Shown here: piece after piece, positions 1-8,738 of the stretch
How the letters are laid out: each line of letters starts with the position of its first letter
Position numbering within the stretch: position 1 is the stretch's first letter
From: Saprospiraceae bacterium
GTDB taxonomy: Bacteria > Bacteroidota > Bacteroidia > Chitinophagales > Saprospiraceae
Assembly (NCBI GenBank): GCA_016710625.1
Contig: JADJVK010000012.1
Coordinates: 69,369 to 133,368 of the forward strand
DNA: 64,000 nt
Direction: 5' to 3'
The notes under the pieces: model-generated
The model's input: the letters and a program-made list of their open reading frames with translations, nothing else
Databases searched by the model: none
What the model was told of the DNA's origin: nothing
Position numbers and translations under genes: made by a program

Positions 1-1209
1 GATAAAGACTTCATCATGGCTGTAAATTGGAAAAAAGCAGAGGAGTATATCAAAGCAGGAAAAGGCAAAAAAACTCCAGTAAAATATGTTCATAATGTTT
101 TTAATGAATCAACACAAACGGCAACTTCTACTATAATGAATGAAGTTTTGGTTTTGGATATTGCCGAATTTAAAGATATATGCTACTTTATTCCTTGTCC
201 TAAATCTCCACATGGTTGTGATGTTGATCCAACAGGTGAATATATTGTTGCAAGTGGAAAATTAGCTGCTTTAATTCCTGTGTTTAGTTATGATAAAATT
301 CAAAAAGCTATTGCTGATAAAGCATATGATGGAGATTATCAAGGTATTCCAGTAATAAAATACGAAGCTGCTTTGTATGGAGAAGTAAAAAAACCAGGTT
401 TAGGTCCATTGCATACAGAATTTGATGCAAAGGGGAATGCATATACTTCTTTCTTCGTATCTTCAGAAATAGTGAAATGGAATGTAAAAGATTTGAAAAT
501 ATTAGATAGAGTACCTACTTTCTATTCAGTTGGTCACTTATGTGTACCAGGCGGAAACACCGTAAAACCTTGGGGAAAATATTTGATAGCATATAATAAA
601 ATCACAAAAGATAGGTACTTGCCTACTGGACCTGAATTGACACAAAGTGCTCAATTATATGATATTAGTGGCGACAAAATGCAAATGATTTTAGATTTTC
701 CTACTATTGGAGAGCCCCATTATGCTCAAGCTGCACCAGCAGATTTGATTAGAAATAATGGTCAGTTGAAAATCTATAAAATAGCTGATAATAAAAATCC
801 ATACAAAACGAATGGTGAAGCAGAATCAAAAGTTGTTAGAGAAGGAAATAAGGTACATGTTTACATGACTGCAATACGATCTCACTTTGCACCTGATAAT
901 ATTGAGGGAGTTAAGATGGGGGATGAAGTGTATTTCCACGTAACTAACCTTGAACAAGATTGGGATGTTCCTCATGGATTTGCCATTAAAGGAGCAAATA
1001 ATGGTGAATTATTAATTATGCCTGGTGAAACTTGTACCTTAAAATGGACTCCTGATAAAGTTGGTATTTTCCCAATGTATTGTACTGACTTTTGTAGTGC
1101 ATTACATCAAGAAATGCAAGGATATGTGAGAGTATCTCCAGCTGGAAGTAAAGTTCCAATTCAATTTTCGTTAGGTGCTACTGCACCTGCAACTCCTGCT
1201 GCTAAATAG
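1..1209 (+). CDS. nosZ: Nitrous-oxide reductase, C-terminal part (clade II, 5' end outside window)
   Basis: This is the C-terminal ~400 residues of the periplasmic copper enzyme that reduces N2O to N2. The frame is open from base 1, so the ATG at 16 is internal and the start lies upstream of the window. The first ~260 residues are beta-propeller (CuZ domain) sequence. The last ~110 are the cupredoxin CuA domain, with the ligand pattern CTDFCSALHQEM near residue 360. NosL, NosD, NosF and NosY follow directly, the usual maturation set. The order, together with a membrane protein before NosL, is typical of Bacteroidota clade II nos clusters. An Ala/Pro-rich tail ends the protein. Identification is firm; the Sec-type signal peptide cannot be checked because the N-terminus is missing. 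Confidence 0.97.
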   Translation, partial: DKDFIMAVNWKKAEEYIKAGKGKKTPVKYVHNVFNESTQTATSTIMNEVLVLDIAEFKDICYFIPCPKSPHGCDVDPTGEYIVASGKLAALIPVFSYDKIQKAIADKAYDGDYQGIPVIKYEAALYGEVKKPGLGPLHTEFDAKGNAYTSFFVSSEIVKWNVKDLKILDRVPTFYSVGHLCVPGGNTVKPWGKYLIAYNKITKDRYLPTGPELTQSAQLYDISGDKMQMILDFPTIGEPHYAQAAPADLIRNNGQLKIYKIADNKNPYKTNGEAESKVVREGNKVHVYMTAIRSHFAPDNIEGVKMGDEVYFHVTNLEQDWDVPHGFAIKGANNGELLIMPGETCTLKWTPDKVGIFPMYCTDFCSALHQEMQGYVRVSPAGSKVPIQFSLGATAPATPAAK

Positions 1210-1235
1210 AATATTTTCATATTGCAATTATAATT

Positions 1236-1258
1236 GGAGCAAAGGTTGGCTTTGCTCC
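1236..1258 (+). terminator. Stem-loop after nosZ (terminator or mRNA-stabilising hairpin)
   Basis: A perfect 9-bp stem, GGAGCAAAG / CTTTGCTCC, closes on a 5-nt loop 26 bases after the nosZ stop and is followed by a T-rich stretch. It probably terminates part of the nosZ transcripts, so that NosZ is made in excess over the accessory proteins. It could instead be a 3' stabilising hairpin. Confidence 0.7.
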
Positions 1259-1347
1259 ATATTTTCCTTTTTATAATCAAACTCTATTTGAGCAATAGTT
1301 ATTTATCGAAAATACTATTGATTTTCAGGAGTTAAAATATCTTATTT

Positions 1348-2367
1348 ATGAATTCGGTAGAACGTAAAATGAGTTCTTATTCGAAGGCATTGGTGGCTTT
1401 GGCAGGTTTGTTATTAGCTATCTCTATTTTTGTTCCAATATGGAGAATAGATTTAGATGCACCACAATATCCTGAAGGGCTTAACTTATTAATTTTTTCA
1501 GATCATCTAGGAGGAAATGTAGATATTATCAATGGATTGAATCATTATATTGGGATGAAAACGCTTCATAAAGAAGACTTTATCGAATTTACGATATTGC
1601 CTTATATAATTGGATTCTTCTCTCTTTTTTGTTTTTTTGTCGCATTGTTAGGCAAAAGAAAATTACTCAATATCCTATTTAGTATATTTCTTCTTTTTGG
1701 AATTTTAGCGATGTATGATTTTTGGAGATGGGAATACGATTATGGACACAATTTGGATCCTAATGCAGCTATCATTGTCCCTGGTATGGCTTATCAACCA
1801 CCTTTAATTGGCTTTAAACAGCTGTTAAATTTTGGAGCCTTCTCCATTCCAGCCATTGGTGGATGGCTGTTTATTGCCAGCGGATTAATTATTTTGATTG
1901 CTGTTCTTTTAGAATATAAAAATAAATTGATAATGAATAAACTAAATATAATTATTTTGTTAATTACGTCATCATTTTTGATGGTTTCCTGTTCGACAAC
2001 AAATCCAGAGCCCATACAATTAAATAAAGACAATTGTGCTCATTGTAAGATGACCATTGCAGATATTAGATTTGCCACAGAATTAATTACCAAAAAAGGG
2101 AGAATCTACAAATTTGATGATTTGAAATGTATGCTGAATTATTCTAAGGAATATTCCCTACTAAATGAAGCAAAATTTTATGTTTCAGATTTTGGTGGTA
2201 AAAATAATTTATTACCTATTGAAAGCCTATATTTTATTCAAGGAAGCAAACTCAATAGCCCAATGGCAGGTAATGTTGCTGCTTTTTATAACAAGGAAAT
2301 GAAAGATGCTACAAAAGCCAAATTAGAAGCAAATGATATTAAATGGGTGGATATATTGACAAAATAA
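1348..2367 (+). CDS. nosL: Membrane domain fused to NosL copper-chaperone lipoprotein domain
   Basis: The first ~190 residues form a membrane module with about four hydrophobic segments. From Met196 (base 1933) the sequence restarts like a lipoprotein: a positively charged start, a hydrophobic stretch and the lipobox LMVSC. A NosL domain with the Cu-binding motif NCAHCKMTI follows. NosL is the Cu(I) chaperone for NosZ. In many Bacteroidota these two parts are separate genes; here no stop separates them, so this is a natural fusion or two genes joined by loss of a stop. The internal ATG could also start a stand-alone NosL. The stop is directly followed by the nosD start. The role of the N-terminal membrane domain is not known to me. 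Confidence 0.85.
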   Translation: MNSVERKMSSYSKALVALAGLLLAISIFVPIWRIDLDAPQYPEGLNLLIFSDHLGGNVDIINGLNHYIGMKTLHKEDFIEFTILPYIIGFFSLFCFFVALLGKRKLLNILFSIFLLFGILAMYDFWRWEYDYGHNLDPNAAIIVPGMAYQPPLIGFKQLLNFGAFSIPAIGGWLFIASGLIILIAVLLEYKNKLIMNKLNIIILLITSSFLMVSCSTTNPEPIQLNKDNCAHCKMTIADIRFATELITKKGRIYKFDDLKCMLNYSKEYSLLNEAKFYVSDFGGKNNLLPIESLYFIQGSKLNSPMAGNVAAFYNKEMKDATKAKLEANDIKWVDILTK

Positions 2368-3597
2368 ATGCAAAAATTTCTGATCATATTATTTTTTATA
2401 CCATTTTGGGCTCAGGCACATAGTGTTCATATAGGTGAGCATTTCTCTATTCGTTCTATCAAAGAAGGATTAAAAATTGTTCATGAAAATGATACCCTTT
2501 TCGTTCATAGCGGATGGTATAAAGAAGGAAACATCATCATTGAACTTCCCATAACATTGATAGGCATTGATTTTCCAATATTAGATGGTGAAAACAAGTT
2601 TGAGCTTTTGTCTATCAAATCAAACCATGTGTTAGTTACTGGTTTTAAAATAATTAATTCAGGTTTTGCGACTACTGACGACCCTTGTGGTATAAAAATT
2701 TATGATTCAAAAAATGTAACTATCAAAAACAATATTCTTGAAAATAATTTTTTTGGAATTTATTTACAGTATTGTAAAAATTGTATTGTAATTGATAATA
2801 CCATCAAATCCAAAAGTGTGGATGAACAACAGATTGGAAACGGAATTCACTGTTGGAAAAGTGATAGTTTGCAGATAACACATAATGTTATCTCGGGGCA
2901 TCGAGATGGAATATATTTTGAATTTGTCACCAATTCTCTTATTTGGAGAAACATTTCTTATGAAAATAAAAGGTATGGTTTGCATTTCATGTTTTCAAAT
3001 GACGATGCTTACATCTGCAATGTTTTTAGAAAAAATGGTGCAGGAGTAGCAGTGATGTACACCAAAAAAGTGATGATGTTCAACAATACTTTCGAAGATA
3101 ATTGGGGTGATGCCGCTTATGGTTTACTCTTCAAAGATATTTCAGATAGTTATTTAATTGGTAATAAATTCCTTAATAATACGACAGGGTTGCATATGGA
3201 AGGCACAAGTAGAATTGCTATCGAAAATAATTTATTCAAAGAAAATGGTTGGGCTGTAAAGATTTCGGCAAGTTGTATGGACAACGATTTCAAACATAAC
3301 AATTTCATTTCCAATACTTTCGATGCAGCTACAAATGGCTCTTTAGTTTTAAATTCCTTTAAAGAAAATTATTGGGACAAATATGAAGGTTATGATTTGA
3401 ATAAGGATCAAATTGGCGACATCCCTTTTCATCCTTTGAGTCTTTATGCAGTTATTATAGAAACGATGCCTTCAGCCATGTTACTATACAGAAGTTTTAT
3501 GATTACACTTTTGGATAAATCCGAAAAAATATTGCCTAGCATAACACCAGATAATTTTATTGACGAATCTCCAAAAATGAAACCTTATTCGATATGA
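2368..3597 (+). CDS. nosD: NosD, periplasmic right-handed beta-helix maturation protein
   Basis: A 409-residue protein with a Sec signal (MQKFLIILFFIPFWAQA) followed by rows of parallel beta-helix repeats (carbohydrate-binding/sugar-hydrolysing, CASH type), seen as recurring N-x-I/F and G-I/L-Y/H-F patterns. NosD works with the NosFY ABC transporter in building the CuZ site of NosZ. It starts on the base after the NosL stop and overlaps nosF by 4 bp (ATGA), so translation is coupled. Length fits the family. Confidence 0.95.
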   Translation: MQKFLIILFFIPFWAQAHSVHIGEHFSIRSIKEGLKIVHENDTLFVHSGWYKEGNIIIELPITLIGIDFPILDGENKFELLSIKSNHVLVTGFKIINSGFATTDDPCGIKIYDSKNVTIKNNILENNFFGIYLQYCKNCIVIDNTIKSKSVDEQQIGNGIHCWKSDSLQITHNVISGHRDGIYFEFVTNSLIWRNISYENKRYGLHFMFSNDDAYICNVFRKNGAGVAVMYTKKVMMFNNTFEDNWGDAAYGLLFKDISDSYLIGNKFLNNTTGLHMEGTSRIAIENNLFKENGWAVKISASCMDNDFKHNNFISNTFDAATNGSLVLNSFKENYWDKYEGYDLNKDQIGDIPFHPLSLYAVIIETMPSAMLLYRSFMITLLDKSEKILPSITPDNFIDESPKMKPYSI

Positions 3598-4316
3598 TTG
3601 AAATTAAAGGATTAAAAAAATCATTTGGTAAACTGGAGGTATTGAAAAATATCTCGCTCCAGATTGTTTCCAATGAAAGTTATGCTTTAATCGGACCAAA
3701 CGGATGTGGAAAAACGACCTTAATTAAAAGTATTCTTGGAATGGTAATTCCTGATTATGGGGATATTATTTTGGAAAAAAGTTCAATACTCAACCAATTT
3801 GAATATAGAAAAACCATCGGTTACATGCCTCAGATTGGGCATTATCCGAGTAATATGACGATTGGGCATATCATTGATATGGTGAAGGAAATTCGGAATA
3901 CTTCTGAAAAAATTGATGAAGATTTGTTTTTTGCTTTTCAATTAAATAAGATTTTAAACAAAAAAATGAGCACTTTATCTGGGGGGACTACTCAAAAAGT
4001 AAGTGCTTTTTTGGCATTTATGTTCGACCCTAATTTGCTAATTTTGGATGAGCCAACTGCTGGGCTTGATCCAATTTCTTCCGAAATATTGAAAGAAAAA
4101 ATAATCACAGAAAGAAATAAAGGAAAGACAATCATCATTACTTCCCACATTTTGAGTGAATTAGATGAAATGATTTCCAGGTTAATTTATATGCAAGAAG
4201 GAAATATACTTTTCGATTTGTCGATAGATGAACTAAAAAAAGAGACACAAGAAGACAAAGTATCAAAAGCTATTGCTCACATTTTAAAAAAACAACACCA
4301 TGTTGAGAATTATTAA
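3594..4316 (+). CDS. nosF: NosF, ABC transporter ATPase for NosZ maturation
   Basis: A complete 240-residue ABC ATPase: Walker A GPNGCGKTT near residue 38, signature LSGGTTQK near 130, Walker B LLILDEPTAGLD near 150, and the switch His in TSHILSE. NosF pairs with NosY and NosD in copper-sulfur site assembly on the periplasmic enzyme. It overlaps nosD by 4 bp and nosY by 17 bp, so the three are co-translated. Confidence 0.95.
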   Translation: MIEIKGLKKSFGKLEVLKNISLQIVSNESYALIGPNGCGKTTLIKSILGMVIPDYGDIILEKSSILNQFEYRKTIGYMPQIGHYPSNMTIGHIIDMVKEIRNTSEKIDEDLFFAFQLNKILNKKMSTLSGGTTQKVSAFLAFMFDPNLLILDEPTAGLDPISSEILKEKIITERNKGKTIIITSHILSELDEMISRLIYMQEGNILFDLSIDELKKETQEDKVSKAIAHILKKQHHVENY

Positions 4317-5067
4317 ATTCGTGATGCAGGATATTGTAAAGAATAAAATCGTACTATTCTATACCTTATTACTAGCACTATTATCTTGGGGCATTTTTGG
4401 TTTGGAAGACAATAATAGTAAAGGAATCTTGACTTTGCTCAATGTGATATTATTGAATGTCCCTTTAGTATCCATCATATTTTCAACTATTTATATTTAT
4501 AATAGCAATGAATTCATCGAGTTGCTATTGAGCCAACCCATCCATAGGAGCAAAATTTGGATTAGCTTTTATTTAGGTTTACTTTTAGCATTAGTACTAT
4601 CCTTTATTATAGGGGCAGGAATACCAATTTTGATTTTCGTACCTAGTGTTTTAGGCTCCATGATGGTCATTATTGGAATATTAATTACAGCGGTTTTCAT
4701 TTCATTATCTTTTTTAAGTGTTGTGATAACAAGAGACAAAGCAAAAGGAATTGGTATTTCTATAATGTTATGGTTGTTTTTTGCTTTGTTATTTGATGGT
4801 TTAGTGTTGTTCTTACTTTTTCAGTTTTCAGACTACCCTATCGAAAAAATAATGGTAATTGTTGCAGCTTTAAGTCCAATAGATTTGGCAAGGATCCTAG
4901 TTCTGCTATATATGGATGCTTCTGCCATGATGGGTTACACAGGGGCAATATTCAAACAGTACTTTGGAAGTAATTTAGGGCTTCTTATTACTTTTTTACT
5001 CCTATTTTTTTGGGCACTCATCCCTTTTCTTATTTCAAAGAAAATATTCAATAAAATGGATTTATAA
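4300..5067 (+). CDS. nosY: NosY, ABC transporter permease for NosZ maturation
   Basis: A 255-residue integral membrane protein with about six transmembrane segments and the ABC-2 permease layout (motif FIELLLSQPIHRSKIW after TM2). The conserved place directly after nosF, with a 17-bp overlap, and its size identify it as NosY, the membrane partner of NosF. No Tat- or Sec-type oddity is seen. Confidence 0.93.
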   Translation: MLRIIKFVMQDIVKNKIVLFYTLLLALLSWGIFGLEDNNSKGILTLLNVILLNVPLVSIIFSTIYIYNSNEFIELLLSQPIHRSKIWISFYLGLLLALVLSFIIGAGIPILIFVPSVLGSMMVIIGILITAVFISLSFLSVVITRDKAKGIGISIMLWLFFALLFDGLVLFLLFQFSDYPIEKIMVIVAALSPIDLARILVLLYMDASAMMGYTGAIFKQYFGSNLGLLITFLLLFFWALIPFLISKKIFNKMDL

Positions 5068-5077
5068 ATTTAAAATT

Positions 5078-5374
5078 ATGATAATCAAAGAATTATTAAC
5101 ACAACTCGAAACCTCTGATAAACCAATTGCAAAATCAATTAGGAAAGGGGAATCCTTCAATTTAATTTCTATTGGATTTAAAAAAGATATGATTCTGAAG
5201 GAGCATTTGACAACAATACCATCAAAATTAATTGTAGTAAAAGGTTGTGTGGTTTATAAAGAAATCGACTTTTCTTCTACTTTACATGAATACGACACCT
5301 ATGATATCCCTGTAAATATTAAACATTCAGTAGAAGCATTGGAAGATAGTTTATGTTTTTTAATCAAAGGATAA
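5078..5374 (+). CDS. Small cupin-like protein in nos operon
   Basis: A 98-residue cytosolic protein with no signal peptide. The beta-rich pattern with a late DxYDIPxxxxHSVEA motif resembles a single-domain cupin (AraC-binding or manganese-isomerase-like). Only two or three His residues are present (KEHLT, LHEYD, IKHSV), so metal binding is uncertain. It lies 10 bp after nosY and 13 bp before the truncated haemoglobin gene, so it is probably in the nos transcript and linked to nitrogen-oxide metabolism. The exact role is unknown. Confidence 0.65.
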   Translation: MIIKELLTQLETSDKPIAKSIRKGESFNLISIGFKKDMILKEHLTTIPSKLIVVKGCVVYKEIDFSSTLHEYDTYDIPVNIKHSVEALEDSLCFLIKG

Positions 5375-5387
5375 ATCAATTTTTATC

Positions 5388-5753
5388 ATGAAAAATGACA
5401 TTCAATCTAGAATTGATATAGAAACACTAGTTCAAGCTTTCTATACTAAAGTAAGAAATGAAAATAGCTTAAATAAATACTTTAGCAAAGTTATACCTGT
5501 AGATTGGAATTTACACTATGTGAAAATGGCAGATTTTTGGGAAAATATCCTATTTTTCACTGGCAATTACGATGGAAATCCAATGGAAGCACACAAAAGA
5601 ATCAATGAAAAACAAACAATGGTTCAAAATGAATTTGAAATTTGGATTAAATTATTTTGTTCAACTGTAGATGAGCTTTTTGAGGGAAAAAATGCAGAAA
5701 AAATAAAAAGTAGCTCAACGCAGATAGCTTTAATTATGAAATCTAAAATTTAG
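5388..5753 (+). CDS. Group III truncated haemoglobin
   Basis: A 121-residue globin of the TrHb3 family. Family motifs visible are the early FYxKVR helix, the IPVDWxxHYxKMxDFWENxLF stretch near residues 44-64, a YDGNPMEAHKRI segment that carries the proximal His, and a C-terminal FxIWIKLF segment. Group III globins bind O2 or NO and are often linked to nitrosative stress. Its place at the end of a nos operon supports an NO-related role. A hairpin lies downstream, but its T-tract faces the opposite strand. Confidence 0.9.
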   Translation: MKNDIQSRIDIETLVQAFYTKVRNENSLNKYFSKVIPVDWNLHYVKMADFWENILFFTGNYDGNPMEAHKRINEKQTMVQNEFEIWIKLFCSTVDELFEGKNAEKIKSSSTQIALIMKSKI

Positions 5754-5777
5754 ATTGCCTAGATAACATCAAAAAAT

Positions 5778-5809
5778 AAAGCACCTTTATTCGAAGATAA
5801 AGATGCTTT
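5778..5809 (-). terminator. Rho-independent terminator of the fasciclin gene
   Basis: An imperfect inverted repeat (AAAGCA..CTTTAT / ATAAAG..TGCTTT) is followed on the minus strand by TTTATTTTTT. It lies just past the stop of the minus-strand fasciclin gene and also between convergent transcripts. On the plus strand no T-run follows, so it acts mainly leftward. Confidence 0.7.
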
Positions 5810-5831
5810 GAAAAATGAAATTAAGCCAATT

Positions 5832-6386
5832 TTATTTAGGTAATAATACATTATTTATCACATGAATCATTCCATTAGCAGTTGGAATTGAAGCAATTAT
5901 TTCTGCATTTCCATTTACAAATGTTTTACCATCTTTCTTTGAAATTGTAATTTTACCACCATTCACTTGTTCAAAAGTCTGTCCATCTTGTAGATATTCT
6001 GCTTTCAAAGTTCCAACATAGGTATGATATCCTAAAATATCATTCAATGCATCCTTTTTGTCAGGCTTCAATAATCCATCTACAGTGCCAGCTGGTAATT
6101 TCCCAAAAGCTTCATTTGTTGGTGCAAAAACGGTGAAAGGACCTGCATTGCTCAATGCATCCACCAGCCCTGCTGCTTTAACTGCTGTTACTAAAGTAGT
6201 ATGATCTTTACTGCCCACAGCAACTTGCACAATATTGGGATTCGAAACATCATCTTTAACACCCGATTGTCCCGTCATAGGGGCTTCATTAGTATTTGTT
6301 GCTGATTCGGCACTTTTTTGTTCGGTGCCTTGATTGCAGGAAAACATCCCTATTAATAATAAACATAAATAAAAAATCTTTTTCAT
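5832..6386 (-). CDS. Fasciclin (FAS1) domain lipoprotein
   Basis: A 184-residue secreted protein with a lipoprotein signal (LLIGMFSCNQ, Cys about residue 17), a Ser/Thr/Asn-rich linker and one FAS1 domain. The FAS1 H1 box TVFAPTNEAFGKLP and H2 box GMIHVINNVLLP are both present. FAS1 domains mediate adhesion or unknown surface roles in Bacteroidota. A perfect 18-bp palindrome lies 47 bp upstream and suggests control by a dimeric regulator, perhaps the nearby Crp/Fnr protein. Confidence 0.92.
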   Translation of the reverse strand: MKKIFYLCLLLIGMFSCNQGTEQKSAESATNTNEAPMTGQSGVKDDVSNPNIVQVAVGSKDHTTLVTAVKAAGLVDALSNAGPFTVFAPTNEAFGKLPAGTVDGLLKPDKKDALNDILGYHTYVGTLKAEYLQDGQTFEQVNGGKITISKKDGKTFVNGNAEIIASIPTANGMIHVINNVLLPK

Positions 6387-6432
6387 AAACCGTTAATTTT
6401 TATACAAAAAAAAGGATTTATCAAAGCAAAAT

Positions 6433-6450
6433 TTATGATTATAATCATAA
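6433..6450 (-). promoter_or_regulatory. 18-bp perfect palindrome, Fnr/Crp-like operator candidate
   Basis: TTATGATTATAATCATAA is a perfect palindrome. Its core TGAT-N4-ATCA matches the Fnr/Dnr consensus TTGAT-N4-ATCAA except for the outermost bases. It sits directly upstream of a near-consensus -7 box (TA followed by TTTG with one extra base) for the fasciclin gene. A Crp/Fnr regulator is encoded ~1.2 kb away. Binding is inferred. Confidence 0.55.
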
Positions 6451-6479
6451 GAATTAACCAGCATCACTTTTTTTACAAA

Positions 6480-7691
6480 TTAATTCTCAATTTTTTTTAA
6501 GCTATTTTTGATAGCAATATAAATAATTCCAATTCCTAAAAACATAATAATTGCGATAATCAATAATAAAAAATTGAGGTAAGGAATAGATAAATAACTA
6601 AAAGCTGCAATGCCTTGTATCATCAAAACAAATTCATTGAGAAATATTCCTCCAATAAATATAAACATTCCCAGAATGACTTTTTTTGAACTATCAATCA
6701 AAGTTGAACTCAATAAATATCCAATTATAAAAATGGTAATAATTCCTAATAATACTAAATGTAAGTAGGCAATAACAATGGGTCTAAAACCAAAAGCTAA
6801 TTTGCTTACTTCAGGTAAAGTTGAGCCCAATTGAAGTATTATTTTAATGGACATCGCAATTGCAGCCATCGAAAAGATATAAATTGATTTTCTATTGAAT
6901 TTATTGGCAATTCTTAATTTTATGTCCCATATTTTTTTCACAAATACTACCCATCCAAATGTCTGTAGTAACGCTGCAACAATGGTAAGAACATATACCC
7001 AAGTCGGTAAATTTGCCCAAAGTGTAGATAAAAAATAAGTGGGAATACAACATCCTACTAATAAAAGAAAAGGAACTTTATCGTTGAAAATAATATGATA
7101 TTTGTGCATTAAACCAACGAAAAGACCAAAGCAAGCCATCAAAAACCAACCATTATATTGGAAATGTAAATAAAAATAAACTGATGCCAAATAGAAATGT
7201 TGGACGACATGTTTGGTCATCATCATATACCCCAGATAAAATGTGCCGAAGGTGGATAGAATATTAAAAACAAGCCCAGCTCTGAACCATTTTAATGCTG
7301 GACTTTCATTTTCCATTCTTTTTTGATAGTGAAAAAACAAATAAGCAAAATAATAATTCACCAAAATGGAACATACAGATACAAAAATAGAAATGCCGCC
7401 ATAGCCTTGAATAAAAAAAGAAATTAGCATTCCATAAGCACATATCAAATTCGCAATTATGAGTTTATTGAATTTTGCAATATATTGACTACCAATATAA
7501 TAATAAGCAATTAATGTATAAAGTGTATGGCTTATCCATCCTGTAAAAGCGAAGTGTGAATGGGCTTGTTGGATATTTTTTTGGTCGAAATAAGGAAATT
7601 CAAATTCGATTTTATATCGCATCAATGTCCCTAATATAGCTACAATAAGTAAATTAAGAAATGATATTTTAATATATTTTACAATATTCAT
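6480..7691 (-). CDS. Polytopic membrane protein resembling haem-copper oxidase subunit I / NnrS-like
   Basis: A 403-residue protein with about 12 transmembrane helices. Conserved-looking His clusters are AHSHFAFTGW at the start of TM2, HVVQHFYLASVYFYLHFQYNGW in mid-protein, and YLHLVLLG late. The first resembles the low-spin haem ligand region of NorB/CcoN proteins. The HPEVY and HH copper-site motifs of true oxidases are absent, so a catalytic oxidase is unlikely. It follows the Crp/Fnr gene with no gap and forms one operon with the Rrf2 and Crp genes. Beside nos and a globin this suggests a role in NO handling, but the function is unproven. Confidence 0.65.
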   Translation of the reverse strand: MNIVKYIKISFLNLLIVAILGTLMRYKIEFEFPYFDQKNIQQAHSHFAFTGWISHTLYTLIAYYYIGSQYIAKFNKLIIANLICAYGMLISFFIQGYGGISIFVSVCSILVNYYFAYLFFHYQKRMENESPALKWFRAGLVFNILSTFGTFYLGYMMMTKHVVQHFYLASVYFYLHFQYNGWFLMACFGLFVGLMHKYHIIFNDKVPFLLLVGCCIPTYFLSTLWANLPTWVYVLTIVAALLQTFGWVVFVKKIWDIKLRIANKFNRKSIYIFSMAAIAMSIKIILQLGSTLPEVSKLAFGFRPIVIAYLHLVLLGIITIFIIGYLLSSTLIDSSKKVILGMFIFIGGIFLNEFVLMIQGIAAFSYLSIPYLNFLLLIIAIIMFLGIGIIYIAIKNSLKKIEN

Positions 7692-8282
7692 TTAATAGTA
7701 AATTTTTCTATTTATGATTTCAATTTTCTTTTCAGAACACATTTTTTTAAGTGTTCTAATGACTGTTTCAACTCGTAAGCCAGTAAAATTTGCAAGTTCT
7801 TGTCTAGTGAAAGGCATGATACATTTTCCTTCAATCAGGTAATTGTGTTTGAAATTTTTCAAAAAACATAAAAGTCGATGTTCAGGATCGTTGTTAATTA
7901 TATCTCTAATGCTATTTGCTTTTAGAAAGATTCTCTTAGATAAAATCTGAATAAATTCTAATTGCAACTCAGGGTAGGCAAATAGAATTTTCAAAAGTAA
8001 TTCTCTTGATAGTTTGAATATTATTGATTCTTTTGTAGCGATAGCTGATGCTGGATATTTTTCACAAAGAAATAATGGTGGTTCTCCAAAACTATCTCCG
8101 GATTGAAAAAATCCTTGAATAAACTCCTTTCCATCATCATTAATATTGAACATTTTGACATGGCCATCCATGATTTGAAAATAAAATCGTGCATTGGAGC
8201 CTTCGGAGAAGATAACCTCATTTTTCTTATAAATTTTAGATACACCTCCCCAAGTAATTAGAATGTTAGGATCAATAATCAT
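7692..8282 (-). CDS. Crp/Fnr family transcriptional regulator
   Basis: A 196-residue regulator. An N-terminal cyclic-nucleotide-binding-type beta-roll (residues ~10-120, SGDSFGEPPLF) leads through a dimerisation helix to a winged helix-turn-helix with the recognition part TRQELANFTGLRVETVIRTL. No N-terminal Cys cluster like Fnr is visible, so sensing may be haem- or ligand-based, as in Dnr-type proteins. It lies 4 bp after the Rrf2 gene and directly before the 12-TM membrane protein. It probably controls nitrogen-oxide or low-oxygen genes. Confidence 0.92.
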   Translation of the reverse strand: MIIDPNILITWGGVSKIYKKNEVIFSEGSNARFYFQIMDGHVKMFNINDDGKEFIQGFFQSGDSFGEPPLFLCEKYPASAIATKESIIFKLSRELLLKILFAYPELQLEFIQILSKRIFLKANSIRDIINNDPEHRLLCFLKNFKHNYLIEGKCIMPFTRQELANFTGLRVETVIRTLKKMCSEKKIEIINRKIYY

Positions 8283-8286
8283 AATT

Positions 8287-8721
8287 TTAGATTAATAGGT
8301 AAGATTCTCCATTTTGGATTGAATCACAAAGAGACTGAATGGTGTTTTCCTTAAAAATCTTATATAAATCATCTCGAACTTTACTAAAAGAATGGTGCAT
8401 TGGACATGGATTCTTACTATTGCATTCTTTGAATCCCAAAACACATTCTTTGAAAAGCAGGTTGCCATCAATAGCTTCCACTACTTTAAACATATTGATT
8501 TTCAATTGTATATTTGTCAGATAAAAGCCACCGATGGGTCCTCTTTGGCTACTCAAGACCCCTTGTTTTACTAAAATCTGAAGTGTCTTCGCAATGGTAT
8601 GTTCATTTTCCCCTATTTCTTTTGTGATATCTTTGATACCAGTTTTAACACCTGATTCAGATTTGGATGCTATAAATACTAATGACTTAATTGCTGCTTT
8701 ACAAGATTGACTTAATAACAT
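8287..8721 (-). CDS. Rrf2 family Fe-S regulator (NsrR/IscR-like)
   Basis: A 144-residue Rrf2-type winged-helix protein: HTH ITKEIGENEHTIAKTLQIL, wing QRGPIGGFYL, then three cysteines in the spacing C-x7-C-x5-C (ECVLGFKECNSKNPCPMH) typical of Fe-S binding Rrf2 sensors such as NsrR. First gene of the operon Rrf2 - Crp/Fnr - membrane protein. A dyad in its own promoter suggests autorepression. The nearby nos and globin genes favour NO sensing over Fe-S homeostasis. Confidence 0.9.
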   Translation of the reverse strand: MLLSQSCKAAIKSLVFIASKSESGVKTGIKDITKEIGENEHTIAKTLQILVKQGVLSSQRGPIGGFYLTNIQLKINMFKVVEAIDGNLLFKECVLGFKECNSKNPCPMHHSFSKVRDDLYKIFKENTIQSLCDSIQNGESYLLI

Positions 8722-8738
8722 TATGGTAATCTTTTTTG

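Noticed and set aside
6480..7691. Calling this protein a nitric oxide reductase (NorB)
   Set aside because: Motifs for the binuclear centre are missing; only the TM2-like His motif resembles NorB.
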